From: Cornus controversa
Taxonomy: Eukaryota > Streptophyta > Magnoliopsida > Cornales > Cornaceae
DNA length: 64,000 bases
Direction: 5' to 3'
Assembly: GCA_026545225.1 (NCBI GenBank)
Contig: CM048845.1
Location: 29,168,001 to 29,232,000, forward strand
Under the pieces are notes generated by a model. The model was not told the origin of the DNA. It ran no database searches and saw only the letters and a program-made list of their open reading frames with translations. The position numbers and the translations under genes are program-made. Positions 47,102-57,611 of the stretch are shown piece after piece. The stretch's first letter is position 1, and the number at the start of each line of letters is the position of its first letter.

Positions 47102-47403
47102 ATAGAAGGTAACTCTCTTTTGTATTTTATTTTATTTTATTCTTAGTTTTTATTTTTCTTTCTATAGTTAGATTTTTTTTATTATAAGGAAAAAAAATTA
47201 GGATTTTTCTCTTTCATATTTATTTTCACCCATACTATTTCACTTGATCTTTAGGGTATAGTGGTTTGTTTTGATAGGTTGTAACATCCAAGTTTTGGGG
47301 TGTGCTTGCATTCCCTTCCTTCTATTGGTGTGCTCTATTTTCTTTCCACTACTCCAGGTTTCTAGTAACATTGTTCTTACTCTTATCTATGCTTCGATTG
47401 GGT

Positions 47404-47440
47404 GTACATTGAGGACAATGTACAGTTTAAGTTTGGGGGT
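47404..47440 (+). other. Perfect 8-bp hairpin followed by a polypurine-like tract
   Basis: GTACATTG-AGGA-CAATGTAC (47404-47423), then TTTAAGTTTGGGGGTG (47426-47441). The tract resembles the true polypurine tract at 48667-48678 but lies about 1.24 kb upstream. The same module is seen at 15018-15051 (-). Confidence 0.6.
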
Positions 47441-47441
47441 G

Positions 47442-48678
47442 AGGCGATGCCTTATTTTTGTGCTTATCGCATATGGGGGAAATTTTTGTGAAATTCTTCT
47501 TGTTAGGATTTTTGTTTATTTTATTTTATTTTGTTTTGTTTTTAGATAGAATGTTTTGACATTATTTAAGAGATTAGTACCTTATTTAGGTGCATAACTT
47601 GCAATTTTTGGGTATATTTTAAATTTTTGGAAACTGTGGTTTAAATTAAGTGGTTTTAGTCATGGTTTGCAATGACATGTTTTGGGGTAATTAGTTTTAG
47701 TTTCCTTATATGCACAGACACACTAGCATAGTCTTGTGGGGTATAAACTATGGCTTTGAGTTGTTGAGTTACATATGCTTGATATTAATTAGTATCTCTT
47801 GAGAATAAGTACCGATGATGTGTTTACTTGATTCACTGAAAAAAAAAAAGAAAAAAAAAGTGATGAATAAGCAAATCAATTTGATCCTTTTCATGAGTAA
47901 CCGGGCCTCTATGCCTCAGGAAGCACGGAGTGTTCACGTCAAAAGTGAAAGGGTGAGAAAAGATGAGCATTGATTGTCTTGGTTTGTAGCCTGACTGATT
48001 CGAGTAATTAGGTTCTTCGGGGTATCTTAAAGCCTAGTGCCCAAAAGCCATCTGGTTTGGGAGTCATTGACTGAAAGCTTGCTACATGGATCTTTCAGAA
48101 AGCTTAATAGATCAAGACATTGCACAACCAATAAAGCACTGAAAAAAAAAGAGAAGAAGTGAAAAAATGAAAAAGTTATGTATTCATGTTTGGAAGTATG
48201 ATTTCAATAAGGGGAGCTAGTGAGTTGAAGGGGTATGTGCCTTAATATATTCAAGGGCTTGGTTATGCTACATGAGATGATTGTTAGTTCACTTTACACG
48301 AGGGGACTAGAGTTGATTTTTTTGAGATATGTTGATGTAAATTATGCATGAGGACCTTTGCTTTCAATTATGGAATTTGAAATTTTGAAGTTATTCTTGA
48401 ATGCAAGTTTGTAACTATGTATTGTAATCTTCTTCTTGATTAGTGTTAAAACAGAATTTTTGAATGTTTGTGGGTAACATTTTTGGAAACCCGCACGAGA
48501 CTATACTCGTCCACTAGGGGGAACCTAGGGGTTTAAAGGCTTGTTGCATATGCTAAATGCAATCGTTTCTCCCACGAAAGTGGAGTTGGATAGTTTAGTT
48601 AGTATTTGTTAGTTTCTTTTGTTTTAATTTTGTTTTATTCTATTGCTAAGGGACTAGCAATATGTAAGTTTGGGGGTG
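47442..48678 (+). other. Athila-like 3' untranslated region and polypurine tract
   Basis: No gene. It contains A-rich runs (47840-47860, 48142-48152) and a segment at about 48480-48600 that recurs on the minus strand at about 62190-62290 in another Athila-like 3' region. It ends with AAGTTTGGGGGTG directly before the LTR. Confidence 0.65.
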
Positions 48679-50631
48679 TGATAAGCGTTGAATGTTACAA
48701 ATTCTAGCCTCTTAACTTATGTATTTTATTCTCTTAGTGATAGATTATTTTGTGATTTTACTTCGTTTTAGTGTTTTCTGTATTTTCAGGGCCTTAATGA
48801 TTATTTCAGTTAAAACTATGATTTTAGGCTTTTAAAGAAGACATCCAAGATGGTTAGATGAAGTCTACTTCAAGGAGATTCATTCAACTATTTATTTTAA
48901 CTCAAATCAGCCCAAGGAAGAGGTACAAGAGAATTACAGCTGCTTAAGAAGGTTTCGGGCCTGAAGCCCAAATCTGCACATAATACAGTCTTAATCCCAT
49001 TTTGAAAATGGATCAGAAGTGTTATTTCTGAGCCTCAAATTGACATAATTTTCGCGTGAGTTAAATGAAATTCGATTCTGCACACTTTTGTAGTTCACGA
49101 AAATTCTGTGAATCGGAATTCTAGTGGGTCAAAAGTTGGGCAGAACGTCAGCAGGAAAAACCCACCTGATTAGTGTTACGGGAAAACCTAATTAATTCCT
49201 AATTGGATTAGGACTTTGGTGTATTCTCTTGGGAGAGTGAGGGAGAGATTGGAGAGTCTGAGAGAGCTTTGGAAAGAACAGAAGACATACTTTGCAGAGC
49301 CATTGGAGAACGAAGTCATACACATAATTCATGAAGATGATGCCTTCTTCCTCAACAGTGTGGTAATTTTTAATTGATACACTTATTGAGTCACACTCAC
49401 ACACGAATCAAGGTCCAAGAGAATTACAGCTGTTTAAGAATGTTTCGGGCCTGAAGCCCAAATCTGCGCATAATACAGTCTTAATCCCATTTTGGAAAAC
49501 GGACCAGAAGTGTTATTTTCGAGTCTCAAATCGACTTAATTTCATGGGTTGAACGAAATTCGATTATGTACACTTTTGTATTTCACGAGAATTTCGTAAA
49601 TCGGACTTCTAGTGGGTCAAAAGTTGGGCTGAACGTCAGTAGAAAAAACCCACCTAATTAGTGCTGCGTGAAAACCTAATTAATTCCTAATTGGATTAGG
49701 ACTTTGGTGTATTCTCTTGGGAGAGTGAGGGAGAGATTGGAGAGTCTGAGAGAGCTTTGGAAAGAACAGAAGACATACTTTGCAGAGCCATTGGAGAACG
49801 AAGTCATACACATAATTCATGAAGATGATGCCTTCTTCCTCAACAGTTGAAGCTTCTTCTTCTACCATGAGTAGCTAGTTCATCCACTAGGGTTTTGATG
49901 TAGCCCTAACAAAGTATCAATGGTTTGATTATTTTAATTATTGGAGACCTTTATATACATGCATAGATTGTGTAATTTAGAGGATTCTTATTATAGAATT
50001 GAACAATAAAAGTCTTGTAAATTCAGTTTCAATGATTTCTTATCTTGTCTTAGATATTTAGTTGTTGTTATTGAACTCAATCTCTCTTATTTTCTGTGAT
50101 CATGAGAGCGATTATTACACAATGGTAATCACTAAATATATCATTAAAAGATTTGATGGATTATGCTTAGAGAAAATGAACCATACTGCACCCTAGATTA
50201 GAGTAGTTAGGCAGATGGCCCATGCCAATCGAAGATAGTCCATGGCTTAGCCTTAATCATATGTTATCTTCTTGACGGATGAAGGTGAGCTTGTAGCCAC
50301 CGACACCACTTTTGCATGATATAATCCCCCATAGTTAATTAAATTGACCATTGATTGTGGAGTTAGTGGTGAAGTCAAATATCCTAGATTTATCTAATAT
50401 TATCTTCACTCTCTATTTCCTTTGATTTATTTTATTTTACTTTTTGGTTAATTTAAATATAAAAATCAGAATTCTTTTCCCTTAAATTTAATTAGAATTA
50501 ATTCCATATTCCAACTCATCAGACCATAACCCTGAGGTTCGACACCCCTTTCAATAGCCCTATTTTACAATGAATTCGTTCTATTGCGAAGTGTGGTAAT
50601 TATAATTTGAGACGCACTCACACACGAATCA
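48679..50631 (+). mobile_element. 3' LTR of the Athila-like element, chimeric (1953 bp)
   Basis: Two LTR pieces in tandem. 48679-49410 starts TGATAAGCGTTG but jumps near 49358 from mid-LTR to an LTR end (ACACACGAATCA). 49411-50631 starts part-way into the family LTR and runs to the end GAATCA next to the TSD. The end of the first piece resembles the subfamily at 12650-12706, the second resembles the 5' LTR of this element. The result is about 490 bp longer than the 5' LTR. Confidence 0.85.
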
Positions 50632-50636
50632 GTGTG

Positions 50637-52290
50637 CTATACCCTTTATTTGATTGCGGCCTACCAACCAAATACATCTACTAACCCGGTATAGAAAAAA
50701 TAATTCCCTTATCATGAAAATTAACCTAGGCATGATAATATGATAACCAATCTATTCTGAGTATGACATCATAAGAATGCATATCTAGGACCAATAGGTC
50801 TGCCAAGAACCTGAGTTTGCCAATGTCTATGGTGACCTGACTAAAGTGTTCCCGTAAATCATACTAACCCACAATGGTGCAGCAATACTAAATGAAGAAC
50901 TACACGGCTAAATGGCTATACCAGATAATCTAACAAATGATCGAGATACAAAAGAATGGGATACATCAGTATCAAATAAAACACGACCAAGTTTACCATT
51001 GATAAAAAACATACCCTCAATCGCCTGAGGAGCATACACATCATATGGCATGACGTTGTAGACCCTCCCATAGTGCATCTGCTGACCAGGTTGCCCCACA
51101 GCGGTGGCGGTGCTAGTAAAGCTGGACGGTGCTGAGTCTGAATCCGTGAAATTTGGGGTGTCGACAACGGTGGTTGCTGTCTCTATCCCTATTGGCTAAA
51201 CTATCCCTGATTAGTATTGGGGTAGTATCTGACTAAATGCCCAAGCTCACCACTTCCATAACAATTTCTTCTAAATGTACCAGTAGACCTCTTCAACTGA
51301 TTAACCTAAGGCTGAGACAGACCTATTTGCGGTACCCCATTCTATTTCCTGTGAGTAGAGGCTTCCCCTCTCTTAACATCACTGTGACCTCTATGTTTCT
51401 TCCACGGTTGCTACCCTAGGTGACTGCCCCTGTTAAACTACTTACCACCATTTCCATTTCTCCTCTCTGTTGTCTGACTAGCAGAGTCCTTGTCATTTCA
51501 TTTCTCCCCCTTTCCTTTCCTGTAATCCCTCCTTAACTAACAGTGTTGTAGTGCAGCATCGACCACCTGAGCATAAGTGATATAAGCTAGACAACCCACA
51601 ATGACCTGTCGAGTATGCCAATTCAAACCATTCACGAAGTAGTTCTTCTTATTTTATTAAGTGTTCACCACATCAGGTGCAAACAATGAGAGACTGGCAA
51701 ACACCTACTCATATTGTACGACTGTCATGTCCCCCTGTTGTAGGTCCAGGAACTCCCTCTTTTTAGCTGCCCTTACTGCATATGGAAAGTACTTACTGTC
51801 AAACCGAGCTTGAAACTCCACATATGTCAAAGTAGTCCTCTCCGCCACAGTAGTAACTGACTCCCACCACTGTAAGGCATCACCCACTAGCTTAAAGGTA
51901 GCTAGCATCTACTTCTGGACTTTGGTGCACATAATCATACGAAGATGGAGTTCAAAGTCTTTTCTCCACTGATACGCTTTTTTCACCTCTGTGGACCCCA
52001 AAACTCTAGTGGACTCCCTTTTGTGAAGGAATTTTGAACCCTTTTCCCAACTGTTAGGCTACTCCACTAGTAATGGAACATGCACCAACTGTGGTGGCTG
52101 CTGATTCTGAAGAGCAGTCGCCACTCCTGTAGCTATAGCCTGAGTAATAATAGTTGCCAAATCAGGAGAAAGTTCAGTATTTCCACCTTGAGCATTATCC
52201 TGACCCCGAATTTGGTTCACTCCTATGGGGTGGCATCTGAAGATGAGCAAAAAAAAATATCAATACCCCAACAATAGAATAAAATATACA
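50637..52290 (-). pseudogene. Element B gag and protease, broken
   Basis: Minus strand from about 52250: a gag start region (DLATIITQAIATGVATAL), the capsid core LATFKLVGDALQWWESV...FQARFDSKYFP...KKREFLDLQQGDMTVVQY (51908-51705), a decayed zinc knuckle near 51230-51270 in which two cysteines are lost, then protease with GMFFINGKLGRVLF, the active site changed from D-T-G/A to D-T-D, and SHSFVSRSFVRLSG (51030-50930). Many stops and frameshifts. It ends where the Athila-like element is inserted. Confidence 0.82.
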
Positions 52291-52393
52291 GTGTATGACC
52301 AGTCCTATACTTAGATCTTATTTATCGGAATACGCAATGCAGAAGATACCATACGACAGACCCTAAGGACCCAAGAATACTTAAACCTGGAGT

Positions 52394-52405
52394 ACTCTCA
52401 TACCA
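52394..52405 (-). other. Primer-binding site of element B
   Basis: Minus strand TGGTATGAGAGT, a two-base-changed version of the TGGTATCAGAGC initiator-tRNA-Met type site, 2 bases inside the LTR. Confidence 0.75.
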
Positions 52406-52407
52406 AC

Positions 52408-55149
52408 TGAAATACCCCCTACAATCTCATGCATGAGGTGGCCACTCTCATAAACAAAATATAAAGAATACCTACAATTGACAGCATGTGAGCATAGAAT
52501 ACAAGGACAATATAATAAATAAATAAGTGTGAAAAGAAAACTTTAACTGAGAGTACGAATAAAATAAAATAAAATTTAGAGTCTGAACAATACAACTTAG
52601 AATTCCTGTAACTCAAGGACCCCTAAACTCAAAATATAATAAAAATAATCTAAAACAGCATTCCCATAAAGTTCATATCTTGAACACAAAGAAAGGAATA
52701 GGTTCCTACTCTAAAAACTGATAAGAGAAGATGACTGCCACAATCTACGAATTCAAGACTCTATCGTCGCAGTGGAACCGGCATGGGACCTGAAATATCA
52801 ACAAGGTGGGTTAAACCCACAAGCAAGTTCCCTCTACTACCACCCAAATAGAGAGCCAGAAACATACCCTCTATATGAGGATAGCAAAAACATATAGATA
52901 TAACTATACCATAATGATAATCTCCTGTCTCAAAAATAATTAGAACTACGTTCTGAACCAACCCATCCATTATCACAATAAAGGTAGAACAAGTTTCTAA
53001 GTTTGAACAAGTAGCAATCTCAACACGACTGAACAGATAACTAAATTTCTTATTAATTATTAGGCAATCCTGACATTCCTATACCCATATTTTATGAATA
53101 CCTTATTAGGCATTGGGCAATCTTGATATGCCCCAAATATAATGTACAGATACCTTATTAGGTATTAGGCAATCCTGATATACCAAAAAATATATTGTAT
53201 AGATACCTTATTAGGTATTAGGCAATCCGGACTTGCTTGGCAATCCTGACATGCCGCAAAATATAATGTATAAATACTTTATTAGGTATTAGGCAATCTT
53301 GACATGTCTGGCTATCTTGACATGCAGCAAAATATAATGTATAGATACACTATTAGGTATTTGGCAATCCTAACATGCCTGACAATCCCGACATGCCACA
53401 AAATATAATGTATAGATACCTTATTAGGTATTTGGCAATCCCAAAATGCCTGGAAATCCTCACATGCCTTCATATTACTTTAAAATAATAATCTAACATA
53501 CTAAAAAGCATGCTAATTAATATCATGAAAATCTTATCTTCACATTTATAATTAAACAATCAAAAAATGACCCAAGACACCATGAAAATAACTGAGTTTA
53601 ACATACTCCCATAAACTGATTTAAACATCATATAATATTAATCAAGAACATTTATGCTAACAAAGAAACAATTTAAGGAAAATAAACAATTAATTAAAAA
53701 GAAACCCCACAACAAAGCCTACACTTTCATTTAAACTTCAGGTATATCTAAACCTGGATCTAGTCTAGGTTTCTGTGCATAATCTGTCTCCAAAAGTCCT
53801 ATTAAAATTTTGGGAATTTTCTGGAATTATTTGGTAATTTAAAATATTTTTCCTAATTTTTATATTTTAAAAAGATTTAAAATTAAAAACAATTAATTAA
53901 ATATTTCGGACTGGGCCCAATAGGTGGGCTCGGCGAGTGGGACTAGACTCCCATTTTTTCGGTCCCCGCCAGCCACTAGAGGCCACCATACGAGCTCCAC
54001 ACCCCGGCAGTGCATGTAGGCCTCGCGTGGCTGGCCTCCTTCTTCCCCAGCCAACTCATGTGCGTGCAAAATAGGGCAGTTACATACTGCTACTTTTCCG
54101 ACCACTTTCCAACCTCTTCCGGCCATCAAAACTCCTATTTGAATATACCATTCAACTCCTCTGGCTTTAAGCCACCCATTGGTACCAAAATCCCCACCAT
54201 TCATAGCCTAAATCAAAAAGCCTCAAATTCCAATTTTAGGGTTCTTCAATTTCAAATTCAAATTTCCATCAAATTACCCAACAATTCACCACCATAATTA
54301 CAAGGACTATTCTGGAGAGCAAGACCAACAATTTAATTGGAACAAAATCCTTTAAAAATAGCATTAACATTCAACACGAATTTCATGTGTATATATATAT
54401 ATACCCATATATACACGGATATACATACGAGAATTTACACCATAGAACTACCAAATTCACAAATCCTTCACGTTTAATCAAACAAAAATTCCTTTAGCAT
54501 GCAATTAAGCAAGAATCACAAATTGTTAAACCTAATCATATAAAAATCTATATGTATATACATGTATACGCATGCAATAAAAAAATACAAACAATCGTCT
54601 ATGTTTACAAGTTCAAAGGGGAAGTGAAGAGATTGAACTTGCCTTATGATTTTGAGCAAAATCACCTCCTCTTCCTTTTTTTGGCGTCTACCATTCTCTC
54701 TCTGTCTATACGTAGAAACCGTCTGTGCGTAGGAACTACTGAACCCTAATTTATTTTTTTCTTTTTTTATTTTCTTTCTAGAAAACTAAAATAATTCCTA
54801 AATAATAAAAAAGATAAATATAATATATTTAGCCCGCCTATAAATAAATATATATAAATATATATAGCCTATTCCAACAGTCTAGCCCAACCTGATAATA
54901 TTTACAAGAAAATAAAAGGAATTGCAGCCCAAAAACTCATCCATTTTATTTAAAAGAAAATTTTCATTTAAAACAAATATTTCACAAACATTTAAAATCA
55001 ATTAACACTTAGCAACAAATCAAACACCCACATTAAACAAAATGAACAGGCATTGACAAAATTAACTAAAACATTTAAAACACCACAAAATGAACAATAT
55101 AAATAATTAAAATTCCAAATTAAATATACTCAAATTAAGGAGTATTACA
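52408..55149 (-). mobile_element. 5' LTR of Gypsy element B (2742 bp)
   Basis: Minus strand starts TGTAATACTCC at 55149 and ends GGTATTTCA at 52408. Homologous to 25660-28226 but with a longer ~60-bp array (53050-53475), which accounts for much of the length difference. GAACT follows at 55150. Confidence 0.88.
53050..53475 (-). repeat. ~60-bp tandem repeat array in the 5' LTR of B
   Basis: About seven irregular units built on TTATTAGGTATTAGGCAATC and GACATGCC(G)CAAAATATAATG, some with an extra short ATGCCTGGCAATCC-like insert not seen in the 3' LTR. Confidence 0.78.
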
Positions 55150-55190
55150 GAACTCCACTAAGCCTCACCGGAGAGCCGTGATGTCATTCA

Positions 55191-55737
55191 TGTTAGGTTA
55201 TGTGGAGATATTAGAATACTATTATTGGCATCAAGGAGTTAACAATTGAGAATTGAAAGCTTTATCGCTGAGAGTTTGTAAGTTTTTTGGGCTATCAAAA
55301 ATTATCAATCGAAAGGTTCAATCGATCACAATTTCGGCAGATTTTGATCACCTAGATTGATTGAAGTGGCGGGCTCTATCAATTGACAAAAAATATTATT
55401 GACTCTTTTGTGCTATTTTTGGAATGTGTCAACTTGTTTTGTTGCCTAAAGGATTTAGGCATATAAATACTATCATAAACCCGGCCCTATTTTTTGAGAC
55501 TCTAGTATAGAGGGCGAGAGAGACACATAAAGAAAGTGTGTGATTGGTGATTATAAAGCATAGTTGCGTTGTTCCTTCATTAATTATAGTTAAAAATCTT
55601 TAGAACTCTGTGGACATAGCCCTATACTTTTGGGTGAACCATGTAAATTGTGTTCTTTGTTCCTTCTCCACTATTTTTTGTGGTTGTTTTCTTGGCTGAT
55701 TATTTTTTGCTTGATTGATTTAGTTCTATTCCCATCA
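55191..55737 (+). mobile_element. Copia-type LTR with two adjacent primer-site-like motifs
   Basis: Likely start TGTTAGGTTATG (55191) and end CCCATCA (55737). TATAAATA lies at 55462-55469 with a cluster of ATCAATCGAA/ATCGATCA-like repeats at about 55301-55390 upstream. Downstream are TGGTATCATAGC (55743) and TGGTATCAGAGCC (55775), both like the tRNA-iMet primer site, so the LTR could alternatively end at 55772. Confidence 0.6.
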
Positions 55738-55799
55738 AAAAGTGGTATCATAGCTATTGGTACTCCTTAACAACTGGTATCAGAGCCTTGGATAGAGAA

Positions 55800-56085
55800 C
55801 TTAGGGCATAGAAGATGTTTGACAAAATTCTAGAGAGGAGTTCTTTGTATTTGACCTGTTCGATCGAGTGGGAGTAATGATGTAAGAAGAGAAAATATCC
55901 ATGATTAAGAAGTTTGATGATATAAATTTGAATTCTGGAAGATGCAAGTAGAGGATTACTAGTTGTAGAAAAATTTGTATTTCCTACTAAGAGAGAACCC
56001 ATCTGACATGAAGGATATGGAATGGTAGTTACTTGATTGGAAAGCTCTTGTTACCATCAGATTGACGTTGTCAAATTTAGTCACC
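55800..56085 (+). pseudogene. Copia gag N-terminal fragment, broken
   Basis: Reading through frameshifts: KFDD-x-N, FWKMQVEDY, KNLYF-L, SDMKDMEW-LLDWKAL and TIRLTLSNLVT, the start of a UBN2-type Copia gag. It ends abruptly near 56085 where unrelated sequence begins. No pol follows. Confidence 0.68.
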
Positions 56086-56329
56086 CCATTTTGACCCCCC
56101 ATTTTCATTCCAAACCCCAAACCTAAGTACACAGGGATCTAGATTCCAATTCCTGAACATAAGTTGGGAAGAGCCTGCATAGATAGCCCAAAAAGGGGAA
56201 TTGTTGTCCGGACCACCAAATCGACAAACAAACTTCACTAATACGTTCATTAGGACCCAAAACCTTTTAAAAAATACTTACAGGAATCACAATGCCTCCT
56301 GAGTATCCAAAATTCATCGAAACCCCAAA

Positions 56330-56740
56330 AATGGAAAACAGTCATTTCAAAAAATTGATTTCGAGAAGTACAATGGCACAGGGTGCCCCTACACATATCT
56401 TAAAATTTACTGTGGGGAATTGGGATCCTATGGTTAGGATGAAAGTTTGAGGCTGCAGTTATTCCAAAGGAGCCTTTCAGGACCAACACTATGTTGGTCA
56501 CCATGATTGACACTTATAAGATCCACTCCTGGAGTGACCTTGCTACTATTCTCCTTGAGCAATACCGATACAATTCTGATATAGCTCTAGATCATTTCAC
56601 TTTACAGAGAGTGGTAAAGAGGTCAACTGAGTCCTTCCGGGACTATACACAGAGATAACGTGAAATGGCAGCCCAAGTACATTCTCTTATGGCTGGAAGG
56701 GAGATGGTCCACAAGTTCATACATGTCAGGCCTGATTTCT
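56330..56740 (+). pseudogene. Ogre/Tat-like Gypsy gag fragment, broken
   Basis: Shows FEKYNGTG-P-THL-IYC-LGSYG, then pieces fitting the family's LQLF--SL-GP, W--LA--FL-QY-YN-D and E-FRDY-QR-REMAAQV layout, ending in EREMVHKFI-like residues. Stops and shifts throughout. Sequence 56090-56329 may belong to the same gag. It stands alone without pol or LTR. Confidence 0.62.
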
Positions 56741-56832
56741 GACACCCGGTTAAGAGCGAGGGAAATGGGGGTGTGAGAGGTGATTATCAACATCAAACCC
56801 ATTCCCTAATCACAATCGTTCCTTGATATCAT

Positions 56833-57611
56833 GCTCTGATACCAAGTTGCTATGCCCCGATTTTTGTCTCTTGAAAATCGAGGGTAATTAGGTTGTCACA
56901 TCCTCATCTCACACTTGTGAAAGCTTAATTTCTCTCTTGCATATTGATATGCAGACCTCAACTTCATCTATCCTCAATGGCCCCGCCCATGGCCTTGCTT
57001 ACAAAAGATAATAATTTCTGACCTTGCAATATTTCGCACGGTCGAACTCAGCATTTCGCACAATCGAAGTTTCTATTATGCAAAACCTTAAGTTTGCATA
57101 ATCGAAATAGTTTGATTGCTCAAGATGCTTGCGAAATGGTATCAAAATACTATTGAAACTCTCAGTACTTTTGACACTCTGTAGAGGCTCTCAACTCTGT
57201 AGTTTTTCACATGTGCAGAATTGAGACTTTGCACAATTGAGATTTTTGATCATGCGAAACTTGGGTTTGACACGATCGAAATGGCACTGCAAAATTTTTT
57301 ATAATTTTACAACAAGACCACTTTGATGTCCAATCTTCATACTTCAGTATTAATGCATTCTCTATATCATTCTAAACATTTTAAATGATTCACAATACTT
57401 ATCACATGATCCAAGCATAAAAGTTTCGTTCCCAAATGATTATATCCAAAAAAAAATCACATAATGGAACTAAAAACCAAACATTTCTCATCCATATCCA
57501 AAAGTCATACATAATCCATATCTGGTAGTTACATTTGAAGTCTAAGTGTACCAACATAAATCAAATGTAAATACAACACTTGCTTCATAATCCACATGCC
57601 ACAAGCCATCA
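56833..57611 (-). mobile_element. Minus-strand LTR (56848-57611) with primer-binding site
   Basis: Primer-binding site TGGTATCAGAGC on the minus strand at 56833-56844, and LTR ends TGCTATGCC at 56848 and CCATCA at 57611. It contains repeats of TTTCGCACAATCGAA and TTTGCATAATCGAAA at about 57035-57285. Only about 90 bases of internal sequence remain at left (56741-56832). It may be truncated by the neighbouring Ogre/Tat fragment and by element C. Confidence 0.6.

Larger units (their letters stand above)
31197..50631 (+). mobile_element. Athila-like Gypsy element with TSD GTGTG
   Basis: GTGTG flanks it at 31192-31196 and 50632-50636. Order: 5' LTR 31197-32656, Athila/Tat-type primer-binding site, gag remnant, protease with D-L-G-A-S, RT with MDD, RNase H split by a CACTA transposon, a spacer with palindromes and a TATA box, a post-pol ORF, a long 3' untranslated region, polypurine tract 48667-48678, and a chimeric 3' LTR to 50631. 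It is 19,435 bp, or about 10.4 kb without the CACTA. Most of gag and the integrase core are missing, so it could not move on its own. Confidence 0.9.
25660..55149 (-). mobile_element. Gypsy element B (chromovirus, Tekay-like), carries nested insertions
   Basis: Both ends are flanked by GAACT (25655-25659 and 55150-55154), so both LTRs belong to one insertion. On the minus strand: 5' LTR 55149-52408, primer-binding site 52405-52394, gag and protease to 50637, then (after the Athila-like insertion and its TSD) reverse transcriptase, RNase H, integrase and chromodomain from 31191 to about 28290, polypurine tract, and 3' LTR 28226-25660. Without the insertion and one GTGTG copy the element is about 10.05 kb. 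All frames carry stops, so it is inactive. Confidence 0.9.
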
